Origin: Brucella thiophenivorans
Lineage (GTDB): Bacteria; Pseudomonadota; Alphaproteobacteria; Rhizobiales; Rhizobiaceae
Reading direction: 5' to 3'
Length of the DNA stretch: 64,000 nucleotides
Assembly (NCBI RefSeq): GCF_002252445.1
Contig: NZ_NNRJ01000069.1
Span: forward strand, 1 to 64,000
Below, piece after piece: positions 1 through 11,740 of this stretch. The translations under genes and the position numbers were made by a program. The notes beneath the pieces were generated by a model, which was not told where the DNA came from, searched no databases, and worked only from the letters and a program-made list of their open reading frames with translations. The first letter of the stretch is position 1; the number at the start of each line of letters is the position of its first letter.

Positions 1-1424
1 CGCACACCTGCTTCATACTCGGGATGGATCAGCTTGAAGTGCCCCAACTGGCGTTCGACGATAAAGCCTGGCACACCACCCATGGCTGCCGCAATGTTTG
101 AGAACAGACGGGCCTTCTGTCCATCATCAAACAGATTAAACAGAGCCCGTGGCTGCGAATAATCATCATTGCCAATGCGATGATTATAACGGTCGGCTTC
201 GCCTTGAATGCGCAGCGGCGGTTCTTTCGCAGATGGCTGCTCGACAGGACCATTGAACGAATTCGGCTCGTAATAAGCATCCGGATTGCCTGTTGCGATG
301 CCGCCAAAACTATTCATCTGACCATCGCGATGATAGTGATGCACGGGGCATTTCGGCTGATTAACCGGCAGGCTTTCATAATGCGTGCCAAGACGGTGAC
401 GATGCGCATCCGCATAAGAGAACAGGCGTGCCTGTAACATCTTGTCTGGCGAATAGCTGACGCCCGGCACGATATTGGATGGCGAGAACGCCGCATTTTC
501 AATCTCGGTAAAATAGTTCTCCGCATTGCGGTTCAGTTCCATCACGCCAATATCGATTGGCGGATAGTCAGCGTGCGGCCAGACCTTGGTGAGATCAAAC
601 GGGTTATATGGCGTCTTGTCGGCGTCGAGTTCCGGCATGATCTGCACCTGAACTTTCCACTTCGGAAACTCGCCCTTATCGATAGAGGTGTACAGGTCTT
701 CCTGCGTGGATTCGCGCGTGCGGCCAATCACATGTTCGGCTTCGTCATTGGTCCAGTGCTTGTGGCCTTGAAGAGTCTTGAAGTGGAACTTAACCCAGTA
801 GCGTTCGCCAGCATCATTCCAGAAGGAATAGGTGTGTGAGCCATAACCGTTGATGTGGCGTACATCGGTCGGCAGGCCACGATCCGACATCAGGATTGTC
901 ACCTGATGCAGGCTTTCAGGCGAAAGCGACCAGAAATCCCACATGGCCGTTGCCGAACGCAGATTGGTCTTTGGGTGACGCTTCTGGGTGTGAATGAAAT
1001 CCGGGAATTTAAGCGGATCACGCACAAAGAAAACCGGTGTGTTGTTGCCAACCAGATCCCAGTTGCCTTCTTCGGTGTAGAATTTCAATGCAAAGCCGCG
1101 AACATCGCGCTCGGCGTCAGCAGCACCCTGCTCACCGGCAACGGTGGAAAAACGCGCCAGCATTGGCGTCTTGGCACCGGGCTGCAAGGCCTTGGCTTTT
1201 GTATATTTGGAAATATCGCCAGTGATCGTCAGCGTGCCAAATGCACCCCAACCCTTTGCATGAACAACGCGCTCTGGAATACGCTCGCGGTTCTGATGGC
1301 TCAGCTTTTCAAGCAGCTGATAATCCTGCAACAATACCGGACCGCGCTCGCCGGCGGTAAGGGAATTCTGGTTATCCGGAATTGGCGCACCAGCGCTTGT
1401 CGTCATAATTGGACGGTCTGTCAT
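1..1424 (-). CDS. katA: catalase (heme, small-subunit type), 3' end cut by window edge
   Basis: Monofunctional heme catalase that breaks down hydrogen peroxide. The gene starts at ATG 1424 behind a strong AGGAAGG ribosome site and runs off the left edge after about 474 codons. Small-subunit catalases are about 480-500 residues, so only the last few residues are missing. The distal heme histidine is H55 (in ERVVHAKG), the catalytic asparagine lies in GNNTP near residues 127-128, and the proximal heme tyrosine is Y337 in [12 protein letters not shown]. No signal peptide is seen, so it should act in the cytoplasm. It is divergent from oxyR, the usual peroxide-sensing partner, which suggests OxyR control. 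Brucella literature names its catalase gene katE or katA; the symbol here is a choice of convention. Confidence 0.95.
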   Translation of the reverse strand, partial: MTDRPIMTTSAGAPIPDNQNSLTAGERGPVLLQDYQLLEKLSHQNRERIPERVVHAKGWGAFGTLTITGDISKYTKAKALQPGAKTPMLARFSTVAGEQGAADAERDVRGFALKFYTEEGNWDLVGNNTPVFFVRDPLKFPDFIHTQKRHPKTNLRSATAMWDFWSLSPESLHQVTILMSDRGLPTDVRHINGYGSHTYSFWNDAGERYWVKFHFKTLQGHKHWTNDEAEHVIGRTRESTQEDLYTSIDKGEFPKWKVQVQIMPELDADKTPYNPFDLTKVWPHADYPPIDIGVMELNRNAENYFTEIENAAFSPSNIVPGVSYSPDKMLQARLFSYADAHRHRLGTHYESLPVNQPKCPVHHYHRDGQMNSFGGIATGNPDAYYEPNSFNGPVEQPSAKEPPLRIQGEADRYNHRIGNDDYSQPRALFNLFDDGQKARLFSNIAAAMGGVPGFIVERQLGHFKLIHPEYEAGV

Positions 1425-1539
1425 GAGAATTTCCTTCCTAAAAATCGTTTGTCGATCTTACATTCAGCTTGGATTCTGACATTGGACAGCCTCGCCGCAT
1501 CATGCCTACTGGATAATAAGCCCAGTTTAGACTTATTCT

Positions 1540-1574
1540 AATAATAATCTCCAATTGCTTTTTTTGTTATTATT
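1540..1574. promoter_or_regulatory. inverted repeat in the katA-oxyR divergent promoter region
   Basis: AATAATAA at 1540-1547 is matched by its exact complement TTATTATT at 1567-1574, centred in the 167-bp divergent spacer. The arms are AT-rich, so chance symmetry is possible. The position between a catalase gene and its likely regulator makes a regulator or RNA polymerase contact plausible. Confidence 0.35.
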
Positions 1575-1591
1575 GATAAGGTTTTCCTATC
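1575..1591. promoter_or_regulatory. possible OxyR half-site directly upstream of oxyR
   Basis: GATA (1575-1578) and TATC (1588-1591) are inverted. The inner 15 bases fit ATAR-N7-YTAT, close to one half of the OxyR consensus ATAG-N7-CTAT. It ends at the oxyR start codon, which would suit autorepression. The central bases of the consensus are not conserved, so this is tentative. Confidence 0.3.
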
Positions 1592-2521
1592 ATGTTTACA
1601 GTTCGCCAAATGCGCTACTTTGATGCGCTCGCCAACACTCTGCATTTTCGCAAAGCCGCTGAGCTTGCACATATTTCGCAACCAGCCCTATCGGCACAGA
1701 TTGCTGAAATGGAGACCGTGGCCGGTGCCTCGCTGTTTGAGCGCTCTCATCGTAAAATCATTATGACAAAGCTTGGTCGCGAGTTGCTCCCCGGCATCCG
1801 GGCAATTCTCAAAGAGCTTCATGCGATGGAAGAAATCTCTGCGCAGAGCAAAGGCTTGCTGCAAACCCAGCTGCGGCTGGGGATTATCCCAACCGTTGCC
1901 CCCTATATCATCCCGCATCTCATTCCACTGCTGGGGGAACGACACCCGTCTTTCCGCCTGCAGCTGCGCGAAAGCATAACGGCAACACTTCTTGATGAGC
2001 TGCATTCCGGTGAGATCGACGCGATTATCGCAGCTTTGCCAATCGTAGACGATAGACTTGCGTATCAGAAACTTTTTGATGATCGTTTTCTGATCGCCAC
2101 CTCAAGCAATGATCAGACGGTCTTGTCTTCAACCATGACGCAGGACGATGCGGCGCTCGACCGCCTGCTGCTGTTAGAAGAAGGCCACTGTATGCGCGAT
2201 CAGGCGCTGGCAGTTTGTTCGCTGCCAGCGCAACGGCAACTGGTGAAGTATGGCGCAACCAGCATGACGACCCTTTTACAAATGGTCTCGCATGGAATGG
2301 GCCTGACGCTTATACCGGAAATTGCTGTTCATGCGGAAACGCGCAGCAACAATATGCGCATCGTTCCGTTCGATGGTGAACAGCCAAAACGCGAGATCGC
2401 GCTTTTCTGGCGCAGACAAAGCAAGCGTCCCAAAGACTTTCGTGCGCTTGCAGATTGTATTGTCGAAAGTGCAGACAAGCTTCTCATCAATGATGATGAC
2501 TTGGTGTCATTGCCAAACTAA
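1592..2521 (+). CDS. oxyR: LysR-family peroxide-responsive regulator OxyR
   Basis: Transcription factor that senses hydrogen peroxide through a reversible disulfide and controls peroxide defence genes. The protein has 309 residues, a normal OxyR length. An N-terminal winged HTH (about residues 1-60, with LHFRKAAELAHISQPALSAQI) is followed by the LysR effector domain. Two cysteines, C200 and C209, lie in GHCMRDQALAVC with the spacing of the redox pair C199/C208 of E. coli OxyR, which separates it from ordinary LysR proteins. The start at 1592 has AAGG ten bases upstream. It is divergent from the catalase gene, its most likely target, and is followed by a hairpin terminator. Confidence 0.93.
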   Translation: MFTVRQMRYFDALANTLHFRKAAELAHISQPALSAQIAEMETVAGASLFERSHRKIIMTKLGRELLPGIRAILKELHAMEEISAQSKGLLQTQLRLGIIPTVAPYIIPHLIPLLGERHPSFRLQLRESITATLLDELHSGEIDAIIAALPIVDDRLAYQKLFDDRFLIATSSNDQTVLSSTMTQDDAALDRLLLLEEGHCMRDQALAVCSLPAQRQLVKYGATSMTTLLQMVSHGMGLTLIPEIAVHAETRSNNMRIVPFDGEQPKREIALFWRRQSKRPKDFRALADCIVESADKLLINDDDLVSLPN

Positions 2522-2547
2522 AAAGGCGACCCAAAGGCCGCCTTTTT
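2520..2547. terminator. bidirectional terminator between oxyR and guaB
   Basis: AAAAAGGCG (2520-2528) pairs with CGCCTTTTT (2539-2547), giving a stem with A and T runs on both sides. The flanking genes converge, so it can serve both. Confidence 0.8.
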
Positions 2548-2554
2548 GGTAAGG

Positions 2555-4121
<1,567 letters not shown>

Positions 4122-4269
4122 GCTTCGTTACATGTTGAATTGGCACCGGCTGGTAACACGCTTATGACTGGTTGGAAAGTCTTTTGCTTACAAGTTTCAG
4201 TTACCGATCACGATTTTCATGATAAATCACCCGTCATATTTTTTAAAATCCGCGCCCAAAGGGGGCAAA

Positions 4270-5625
4270 ATGCGTAAAGCATATCAACGAATCCATCTCA
4301 TTCGTCGCTCACGCGCCATGTGGATGTCTCCACGATTATGGAAACCACGCCTTGTTTTCTGGTGTGGAGCCATTGCAATCGGCGTTATAAGCGTCGCCTT
4401 TGCACAGGCCGCAGATATTGCGCAAAGCTGGTTCAAAACCATGACGGATGGCACAACAAGTCCATGGCGGGGCTGGTTGCCACTGGTTATCACGCCGCTC
4501 GGCTTCATGGTCTGCGCATGGATATCACTCAGGTGTTTTCCGGGTTCAGGCGGCAGCGGTATTCCTCAGGCAATTGCAGCGCGACATCTTAAAGATCCTG
4601 CGGATCGAACGTTTCTGCTCTCGATGAAAATTGCCTTTGGCAAAATCATCCTCACAATCGTTGGTTTGTTTTCCGGCGCTTCGATCGGTCGCGAAGGCCC
4701 CACTGTGCAAATCGGTGCATCGATCATGCTTTTATCCGCGCGTATCGGCAGCATGGAACAAGCACGCGGCCTTATCCTTGCAGGCTCCGCGGCAGGTATT
4801 GCTGCGGCTTTTAACACGCCGCTTGCAGGTATCGTCTTTGCCATTGAGGAAATGGGGCGAGCTTATGCGGCACGAACGAACGGGCTTGTTCTGTCGGCAG
4901 TCATTCTTGCGGGTCTTGCCTCGCTTGGCCTTGTCGGAAACTATAATTACTTCGGACTGACCACCGTCACCGTTGCAACCCGCATCGACTGGGTTCTGGT
5001 GGTTTGCTGTGGGGTAATCGGCGGTGCACTTGGCGCAGCATTCAGCGCGTTTGCACTCAATCTGACAAACCGTATCCGTCGCCACGTGCAAAAAGCCCCT
5101 CTGCGTGACACGGTTATCATAGCAGGCATTTGCGGCCTGCTGATTGCAGCCATCGGTATTGCATCGGGAGGCACCACCTTTGGCACCGGCTATGATCAGG
5201 CACGCAGTGCAGTTGAAGGCTTATCCCTCCCCCCACTTTATTTTCTTGAGAAATTCATCGCGGGTCTTCTGTCGATGGTTTCTGGCATTCCGGGCGGTAT
5301 ATTTGCGCCGTCGCTATCGGTTGGCGCAGGGCTTGGCAGCACAATAGGGCTGATGCTTGGTACCAGCATCAGCCTGGCCGCTGTTCTTGGCATGGCGGGT
5401 TATTTTGCAGGTGTGGTGCAAGCACCGATGACGGCATTTGTGATTATTCTGGAGATGACCGGTAATCATAACAATGTCATTCCGCTTATGTGTGCATCCA
5501 TGCTGGGCTACGGTACAGCAAGGCTTATTTCACACGAGCCACTTTATCATGCCCTTTCGCGAATATTTGTTGCTGATGTCTTGCGTATGCGTCGGGCACA
5601 GAAGAAGAGTGTGTTAACTGAGTAA
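4270..5625 (+). CDS. ClC-family chloride channel / H+:Cl- antiporter
   Basis: Inner-membrane ClC protein of 451 residues without C-terminal CBS domains. The three selectivity segments are present: GSGGSGIPQ (about 93-101), GREGP (140-144) with the external gating glutamate E142, and GIPGGIFAP (about 339-347). The internal proton glutamate found in antiporter-type ClCs is also kept in FAIEEM (E193/E194), so it is more likely a Cl-/H+ exchanger than a passive channel. Such proteins support acid resistance. ATG 4270 is preferred over ATG 4219 because GGGGG lies four bases before it. The next gene starts 24 bases later and may be co-transcribed. Confidence 0.9.
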   Translation: MRKAYQRIHLIRRSRAMWMSPRLWKPRLVFWCGAIAIGVISVAFAQAADIAQSWFKTMTDGTTSPWRGWLPLVITPLGFMVCAWISLRCFPGSGGSGIPQAIAARHLKDPADRTFLLSMKIAFGKIILTIVGLFSGASIGREGPTVQIGASIMLLSARIGSMEQARGLILAGSAAGIAAAFNTPLAGIVFAIEEMGRAYAARTNGLVLSAVILAGLASLGLVGNYNYFGLTTVTVATRIDWVLVVCCGVIGGALGAAFSAFALNLTNRIRRHVQKAPLRDTVIIAGICGLLIAAIGIASGGTTFGTGYDQARSAVEGLSLPPLYFLEKFIAGLLSMVSGIPGGIFAPSLSVGAGLGSTIGLMLGTSISLAAVLGMAGYFAGVVQAPMTAFVIILEMTGNHNNVIPLMCASMLGYGTARLISHEPLYHALSRIFVADVLRMRRAQKKSVLTE

Positions 5626-5649
5626 ATATCAAATGGGGGAGAACGGCCT

Positions 5650-6735
5650 ATGGACAGACGCGCATTCGCAAAAGGACTTGCAGGGCTTGGAACAATGCCT
5701 TTCATTGTCGGCTCAGCGGCAGCGGCAAAAGGGGGAGATCAGAGCATGCTGGAACTTATGGGCGGAAGCATCACCGATGTGCCGGGAATAAAGCTTGGTC
5801 ATCACACGCTGACAAAACGCCCGACCGGCTGCACAGTTCTGCTTTGCGAAGAAGGTGCCGTGGCTGGTGTCGACGTACGCGGCTCGGCCCCCGGAACCCG
5901 TGAAACAGATTTGCTCGACCCCATCAACCTTGTGCAGAAGGTGCAGGCGGTCATGCTTTCTGGCGGCAGCGCCTATGGGCTGAATGCTGCAACCGGCGTC
6001 ATGCGCTATCTCGAAGAAAACAAACTGGGTTTCGCCATCGGCAAAGGCGTGGTTCCGATTGTGCCAGCGGCAGTTCTGATGGATTTGGGCGTCGGCGATT
6101 TTTCCATCCGTCCCGATGAAGAAGCGGGCTATCTCGCCTGCAAGGCAGCAAAGGCCGAACCATCCGGTGAAGGTAATATCGGGGCTGGTGCCGGTGCTTC
6201 GGTCGGCAAGATGTTTGGCATGGACTATGCCATGAAAGGCGGTTTAGGCACCGCAAGTTACAAGGTCCCTGGCACTGAAGTCGTGGTCGGTGCCATTGTT
6301 GCCGTCAATGCGGTTGGCGATGTTTATGCGCCCAACTCGCAGCAGATTCTTGCCGGCGCGCGCAATGAAGACGGCAAAGGCTTCCGCAACATCATGGATT
6401 CGATCATGCAGGGCCGCAATGTTGTGAAATCCGGTGGCGCGAACACCACTATCGGTGCAATCGCCACCAATGTCTCCTTCAACAAGGCCGAACTCAAGAA
6501 AATCGCAGGCATGGCGCATGATGGCTTTGCCCGTTCGATTAACCCTATCCACACAATGTGGGATGGCGATACAATCTTTGCGCTCTCGACAGGCAAGGTA
6601 GAAGGCGTTGAAGCTGATGTTACCGCAATTGGTGCAATTGCGGCAACAGTAATGGCGCATGCGGTGGCTCGTGCGATTATTCAGGCAGAAAGTCTGCCCG
6701 ATCTCAACCTGCCAGCACACCGCGATTATGTATGA
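5650..6735 (+). CDS. P1/S58 family self-cleaving peptidase, Tat-exported
   Basis: Member of the DmpA/BapA group (L-aminopeptidase or beta-aminopeptidase), N-terminal nucleophile enzymes that cleave themselves into two chains. The 361-residue precursor opens with MDRRAFAKGL followed by a hydrophobic stretch ending near ASAAAAK-like small residues at about 27, which resembles a twin-arginine signal, so it should act in the periplasm. The predicted self-cleavage lies at N265-T266 in SGGANTTIGAIATN, leaving threonine as the nucleophile. A glycine-rich loop (GNIGAGAGASVGK, 176-187) and GGSAYGLNAA (105-114) are typical of the family. GGGGAG precedes the start at good distance. The true peptide substrate cannot be read from sequence. 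Confidence 0.88.
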   Translation: MDRRAFAKGLAGLGTMPFIVGSAAAAKGGDQSMLELMGGSITDVPGIKLGHHTLTKRPTGCTVLLCEEGAVAGVDVRGSAPGTRETDLLDPINLVQKVQAVMLSGGSAYGLNAATGVMRYLEENKLGFAIGKGVVPIVPAAVLMDLGVGDFSIRPDEEAGYLACKAAKAEPSGEGNIGAGAGASVGKMFGMDYAMKGGLGTASYKVPGTEVVVGAIVAVNAVGDVYAPNSQQILAGARNEDGKGFRNIMDSIMQGRNVVKSGGANTTIGAIATNVSFNKAELKKIAGMAHDGFARSINPIHTMWDGDTIFALSTGKVEGVEADVTAIGAIAATVMAHAVARAIIQAESLPDLNLPAHRDYV

Positions 6736-6873
6736 CTTAAATGTCTCGATAACCACATAATCATGCAACGATTGAAACAGTCTGCAATATAAGCGATAGG
6801 AGAAACGACTTTTACAAAGCGGTTATATTAGCAATAGATTGATTTATATCTGAAAAACAGGTTCGGACATGGC

Positions 6874-8313
6874 ATGACAGGCAACTCCCTGAAATTCGGC
6901 ACAAGTGGTCTTAGAGGTCTCGCGACCGAACTGAACGGATTACCCGCCTATGCTTATTCGCTGGCATTTGTTCAGGTGCTGAGGTCAAGAGGGAGCTTGA
7001 ATGCAGGCGACCGCGTTTTTGTCGGGCAGGATTTGCGCCCATCGAGCCCCGATATTGCAGCCCTTGCCATGGGTGCGATTGAAGATGCAGGTTTCAAGGC
7101 GATTGATTGCGGCGTGTTGCCCACACCTGCTTTGAGCTATTTCGCAATCGCACAAAATGCGCCCTGCATCATGATCACGGGCAGTCATATTCCCGATGAT
7201 CGCAACGGCTTGAAATTCTATCGCGCGAACGGCGAAATCGACAAGAATAATGAGGCTGCAATCAGTGCGACCTATGCCGCCCTCCCCGCCGATCTTTCGA
7301 CGCGAAAAGCGACAGGCGAAACCGTCAGCAATGAGGCAATGGACGCCTATGCCGAGCGCTATATCAAGCTGCTTGGCGCTGGCAGTCTCGCGGGATTGAA
7401 AATCGGCGTCTACCAACATTCCTCTGTCGCACGTGATCTTCTCATCAAAATTCTGGATGCCGTTGGCGCTCAAACAGTGGCGCTTGGCAGGTCCGATGTT
7501 TTTGTGCCGGTCGATACGGAAGCGTTGCGTTCCGAAGATATTCACCTTCTCGCGAATTGGGCTAAGCAGGATCGCTTTGACGCTATTGTTTCGACCGACG
7601 GTGATGCAGATCGTCCGCTGATCACCGATGAAAAAGGACATTTTGTACGCGGTGACCTTGTCGGTGCAATCACATCGGCATGGGCAGGTGCAGATACAAT
7701 CGTCACACCCGTCACCTCCAATGCAGCATTGGAGGAGTGCGGAAAATTCGCTTACGTTTTGCGCACACGCGTTGGCTCGCCTTATGTCATCGCTGGGATG
7801 CAGCAGGCTTTGGATGGTGGTGCAAAAAGCGTTGTCGGCTTTGAAGCCAATGGCGGCGTGCTTCTTGGCAGCACCATTGAGAAGAACGGGCAACAATTAT
7901 CGGAACTCCCCACCCGCGATGCGCTGCTCCCCATTCTTGCATGCCTTAGCACTATCAAACAAACGCAAAAGCCGCTGTCTGAAATCGCAAGCAGCTATCG
8001 CTTTCGCATTGCATTGAGCGACCGCTTGCAGAACGTGCCACAAGAAAAAAGTGCTGCTTTCCTGTCGGTCATAACGCAGGAAGATGCGCGGTCGCATCTT
8101 TTTCCGATTGGCGATCCCGTTGTGCGCTTTGAAACAATCGACGGCGTGAAGCTGTTTTTCGCCTCCGGCAACGCCGTGCATTATCGCGCGTCTGGAAATG
8201 CGCCGGAACTGCGCTGCTATGTGGAAGCTGCGACCGAAGAAAAGGCCGCAGAACTTTTGACCATCGGACTTGAAATCGCCCGTAACGCAACGAAGGATGC
8301 TGACAACAAATGA
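6874..8313 (+). CDS. manB: phosphomannomutase (ManB type)
   Basis: Interconverts mannose-6-phosphate and mannose-1-phosphate for GDP-mannose synthesis. The 479-residue protein follows the alpha-D-phosphohexomutase plan: FGTSGLRG near the N-terminus, phospho-serine loop TGSHIPDDRNG with S104, metal loop DGDADRP (242-248) and sugar loop GFEANGG (322-328). TGSHIP replaces the commoner TASHNP; the serine and histidine are kept. The stop codon overlaps the start of manC by four bases (ATGA), so the two are translated together. In Brucella a manB-manC pair serves the LPS core and O-chain; the same role is inferred here. Confidence 0.92.
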   Translation: MTGNSLKFGTSGLRGLATELNGLPAYAYSLAFVQVLRSRGSLNAGDRVFVGQDLRPSSPDIAALAMGAIEDAGFKAIDCGVLPTPALSYFAIAQNAPCIMITGSHIPDDRNGLKFYRANGEIDKNNEAAISATYAALPADLSTRKATGETVSNEAMDAYAERYIKLLGAGSLAGLKIGVYQHSSVARDLLIKILDAVGAQTVALGRSDVFVPVDTEALRSEDIHLLANWAKQDRFDAIVSTDGDADRPLITDEKGHFVRGDLVGAITSAWAGADTIVTPVTSNAALEECGKFAYVLRTRVGSPYVIAGMQQALDGGAKSVVGFEANGGVLLGSTIEKNGQQLSELPTRDALLPILACLSTIKQTQKPLSEIASSYRFRIALSDRLQNVPQEKSAAFLSVITQEDARSHLFPIGDPVVRFETIDGVKLFFASGNAVHYRASGNAPELRCYVEAATEEKAAELLTIGLEIARNATKDADNK

Positions 8314-9725
8314 GCTTTATTCCGGTTATCATCAGCGGTGGCTCTGGTTCCAGACTCTGGCCGCTTTCGCGCGACGCTCACCCAAAGCCGTTCATAGAAC
8401 TACCCGACGGCGGCACGCTGATCGGCAAAACCTATGCACGCGCATCGCATCTTGACGATGTCGAACAGGTTTTGACCGTCACAAACCGCGATTTCCTGTT
8501 TCTAACGCTTGATGCCTATGCAGCGGCTGGTGCTCGTAAGATCGACAATACATTCCTGCTGGAACCGCTTGGCCGCGATACGGCCCCGGCAGTAGCATTG
8601 GCTGCCCTTCAATCGGCATCGACCTATGGTGCGGACGCAACATTGCTGATCATGCCTGCCGATCATCTCATTGAAGATGAGGTTTCTTTCGCGGCAGCGG
8701 TTTTGAAAGCCCGCGCGCTTGCCGATGCTGGCCGCATCGTGACATTCGGCATAGTTCCTAACAGCCCGGAAATTGGCTTTGGCTATATCGAAGTAAATGG
8801 CGACGATGTTCTGCGCTTTGTCGAAAAGCCAGATGCTGCCACCGCACAGACCTATGTCGAAAGCGGTCAGTATTACTGGAATTCCGGCATGTTCTGTTTC
8901 AAGGCATCAACAATGATTGACGCCATGCAGAGCCACGCTCCGGACGTTCTGGCAGGTGCAAAAGCAGCGCTTGAACATTCGCGTCGCGGTGTGAATGGTG
9001 AAACCAAAACGCTCGAAATCGCGCGCGATCAGTTTGCTGCAACACCTGCAATCTCTATTGACTACGCAGTCATGGAAAAGGCCGACAATATTGCCTGCGT
9101 TCCCGTCTCTTGCGGCTGGTCGGATATTGGTTCATGGGCGGCTATGGCCGATTTGATCGAGCCCGATGCTGACGGCAATCGTCTGCGTGGCGAAACTGTG
9201 CTTGAAGACACAACCGACAGTTTTGTTCTTTCAGAAACCCGCCTCGTGAGCCTCGTCGGCGTACACGATCTACTGGTCGTGGATACACCGGATGCTTTGC
9301 TGGTCGCCCATCGCGACAAGGCACAGGATGTGCGCAAGGTGTTTAACAAGCTGCGTTCACAGGGCCATGAAGCGGCGAAGCTACATCGCACAGCGCACCG
9401 CCCATGGGGAACCTATACGGTGCTCGAAGAAGGCGATGGCTTCAAGATCAAGCGTATCGAGGTCAAGCCCGGTCGCCGTTTGAGCCTGCAAGCGCATCAC
9501 CACCGTTCAGAACACTGGATCGTGGTTTCGGGCACGGCTAAGGTCGTCAATGGCGAGCGGGAAATCCTGCTGACCAACAATCAGTCGACCTATATTCCCT
9601 GTGGCTTCAAACATCGTCTGGAAAACCCCGGCATTCTGCCGTTGGTGCTGATTGAAGTGCAAAGCGGTGAATATCTCGGTGAAGACGACATCGTGCGTTA
9701 CGACGATATTTACGGACGAACTTAA
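8310..9725 (+). CDS. manC: mannose-1-phosphate guanylyltransferase / mannose-6-phosphate isomerase
   Basis: Bifunctional type II enzyme that makes GDP-mannose and, through its C-terminal cupin, isomerises fructose-6-phosphate to mannose-6-phosphate. The nucleotide-binding signature GGSGSRLWPLSR occupies residues 10-21 and FVEKP lies near residue 170. The isomerase zinc motif QAHHHRSEHW lies at about 393-402. At 471 residues it has the full length of the fused family. Together with the coupled manB it covers the whole route from mannose-6-phosphate to GDP-mannose, the donor for perosamine or mannose residues of LPS in relatives. Confidence 0.95.
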   Translation: MSFIPVIISGGSGSRLWPLSRDAHPKPFIELPDGGTLIGKTYARASHLDDVEQVLTVTNRDFLFLTLDAYAAAGARKIDNTFLLEPLGRDTAPAVALAALQSASTYGADATLLIMPADHLIEDEVSFAAAVLKARALADAGRIVTFGIVPNSPEIGFGYIEVNGDDVLRFVEKPDAATAQTYVESGQYYWNSGMFCFKASTMIDAMQSHAPDVLAGAKAALEHSRRGVNGETKTLEIARDQFAATPAISIDYAVMEKADNIACVPVSCGWSDIGSWAAMADLIEPDADGNRLRGETVLEDTTDSFVLSETRLVSLVGVHDLLVVDTPDALLVAHRDKAQDVRKVFNKLRSQGHEAAKLHRTAHRPWGTYTVLEEGDGFKIKRIEVKPGRRLSLQAHHHRSEHWIVVSGTAKVVNGEREILLTNNQSTYIPCGFKHRLENPGILPLVLIEVQSGEYLGEDDIVRYDDIYGRT

Positions 9726-9726
9726 A

Positions 9727-9770
9727 GCATTTCCAGCAAAAGTGCGAAGCGGTTTTGCGCGGGATAATGC
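9727..9770. repeat. dispersed intergenic palindrome, copy a
   Basis: Outer arms GCATT (9727-9731) and AATGC (9766-9770) enclose the core AAAAGTGCGAAGCGGTTTT. That 19-base core is the exact reverse complement of the core in copy b (19794-19837). It lies between manC and mutL, just after the manC stop, and could form a 3' hairpin. Confidence 0.75.
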
Positions 9771-9833
9771 GCAAAGAAGAAGACCAGAACAATAGCTGGT
9801 TCTCCGTAAGGGCGAATCCGCTATAGTCGTGCC

Positions 9834-11693
9834 ATGACAATTAGGCACTTAAGCGAAACCATTATCAACCAGATTGCCGCTGGCGAGGTGATTGAACGCC
9901 CCGCCAGCGTGATCAAGGAACTTGTCGAAAACGCCATCGATGCAGGCGCAACCCGTATTGAGGTTGTAACCGCAGGCGGCGGCAAGACGCTTTTGCGCGT
10001 AACCGATAATGGTTCGGGCATTCCATCCAAAGAATTGCCGCTGGCAGTCTCGCGCCATTGCACCTCGAAGCTCTCTGATGATGTGCATGATATTCGCGCT
10101 TTGGGTTTTCGCGGCGAAGCCTTGCCGTCGATTGGTTCCGTTTCTAAACTTACGCTGAAATCGCGCCCGCAGGATGCGGAATCAGGCTTTGAAGTCATCG
10201 TCAATGGCGGACATCTGGAAGGTCCACGCCCCGCAGCGCTCAATCGCGGCACCATTGCCGAAGTGCGTGATCTTTTCTACGCGACGCCTGCGCGCCTCAA
10301 ATTCATGAAGACGGATCGCGCCGAAGCCACTGCCATCACCGATATTGTCAAACGGATTGCCATCGCCTTTCCGCACGTGCGCTTTTCGCTCGCTGGCACT
10401 GATCGCACGCCGCTGGAACTGCCTGCAACGGGCAGCGGCGCAGATGCAACGCTAGAACGTATCGGGCAGATTCTTGGCAAGGAATTTTCCGAAAATGCGC
10501 TGGCAATTGATGCCGAGCGCGATGGCGTGAGACTTGCTGGTTTTGCAGGAATCCCGTCGTTCAACCGAGGCAATGCGCTGCACCAGTTTGCCTATGTGAA
10601 TGGCCGCCCGGTTCGCGACAAGCAGATTTTGGGTGCTCTACGTGGTGCATATTCCGATGTAATTGCACGCGACCGGCATCCGGTCGCCGTGCTTTTCCTG
10701 ACGCTCGATCCCGCTTTGGTGGACGTGAACGTGCATCCGGCCAAAGCCGATGTGCGCTTCCGCGATCCCGGTCTGGTGCGCGGCCTGATCGTTGGTGCAA
10801 TCAAGCAAGTGCTCGCACAATCGGGCATTCGCCCCGCTACCAGCGGCGCTGAAGCCATGTTGCAGGCGTTTCGGGCCGAAGGGTTTCAGCCACGTGCGAC
10901 AGCCAACAATTATGCATCGCAAAACTGGCGCACGATCGCGCCTACCCCGCGCACCGAATGGTCACCGCAGACAGCGCATCCTGCCCATAAGCCGCTTAAT
11001 TTCGATCATATTCCAGCATTTCGCGAAGATGAACAGGCGACTCTCGAGACTTTTGCGCAGCCTGCAGCCGATGCCCGCGCGACTATCGTGGAAGCTCCCG
11101 TCGAACTGATGCAGAAACCTTTGGGGGCCGCACGCGCGCAAATCCATGAAAATTACATCGTCGCGCAAACAGAAGACAGTTTGGTTATCGTGGATCAACA
11201 CGCCGCCCACGAAAGGCTTGTCTATGAAGCCTTGAAAGACGCGCTGCATGCACGCCCGATAGCAGGACAAATGCTGCTTATTCCTGAAATTGTCGATCTT
11301 ACAGAAGAAGACGCAGAACGGCTTGTAACCCATTCTGAAACGCTGGCGCGATTTGGTCTTGGTATTGAACAATTCGGCCCCGGCGCGATTGCTGTGCGCG
11401 AAACGCCCGCCATGCTGGGCGAAATGAATGTGCAGCAACTCATTCGCGATCTGGCCGATGAGGTTGCAGAGCATGATACATCCGATGGTCTCAAAGCTAT
11501 GCTTAACCATGTCGCCGCAACCATGGCCTGCCATGGTTCGGTGCGTTCCGGGCGGCGCATGAAGCCCGAAGAAATGAACGCGCTGCTGCGCGATATGGAA
11601 GCAACGCCCGGTTCAGGCACCTGCAATCACGGACGCCCGACCTATATCGAACTGAAACTCACCGACATTGAACGATTGTTCGGAAGGCGCTAG
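9834..11693 (+). CDS. mutL: DNA mismatch repair protein MutL
   Basis: Links MutS mismatch recognition to strand cutting. The 619-residue protein has the GHKL ATPase at the N-terminus ([41 protein letters not shown]), the transducer domain ([12 protein letters not shown] at about 300) and a C-terminal dimerisation domain. The latter carries [12 protein letters not shown] (about 454-465), which fits the metal-dependent endonuclease motif DQHA-x2-E-x4-E. This is expected in bacteria without MutH, where MutL itself nicks DNA. The loop at 330-430 is divergent and likely disordered. The start has no strong ribosome site, but [16 protein letters not shown] is the usual N-terminus. Confidence 0.96.
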   Translation: MTIRHLSETIINQIAAGEVIERPASVIKELVENAIDAGATRIEVVTAGGGKTLLRVTDNGSGIPSKELPLAVSRHCTSKLSDDVHDIRALGFRGEALPSIGSVSKLTLKSRPQDAESGFEVIVNGGHLEGPRPAALNRGTIAEVRDLFYATPARLKFMKTDRAEATAITDIVKRIAIAFPHVRFSLAGTDRTPLELPATGSGADATLERIGQILGKEFSENALAIDAERDGVRLAGFAGIPSFNRGNALHQFAYVNGRPVRDKQILGALRGAYSDVIARDRHPVAVLFLTLDPALVDVNVHPAKADVRFRDPGLVRGLIVGAIKQVLAQSGIRPATSGAEAMLQAFRAEGFQPRATANNYASQNWRTIAPTPRTEWSPQTAHPAHKPLNFDHIPAFREDEQATLETFAQPAADARATIVEAPVELMQKPLGAARAQIHENYIVAQTEDSLVIVDQHAAHERLVYEALKDALHARPIAGQMLLIPEIVDLTEEDAERLVTHSETLARFGLGIEQFGPGAIAVRETPAMLGEMNVQQLIRDLADEVAEHDTSDGLKAMLNHVAATMACHGSVRSGRRMKPEEMNALLRDMEATPGSGTCNHGRPTYIELKLTDIERLFGRR

Positions 11694-11740
11694 ACGATAA
11701 CGCTAGCACTTGATAGATTTCAGCATCAAGGAATTACACA

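Noticed and set aside
855-1541. 228-codon open frame antisense to the catalase gene
   Set aside because: It is the complement of a well-conserved catalase, shows no domain, and spans the oxyR divergent promoter.
6985-7896. 303-codon minus-strand open frame opposite manB
   Set aside because: Cysteine- and isoleucine-rich nonsense composition; it is the reverse of a conserved enzyme.
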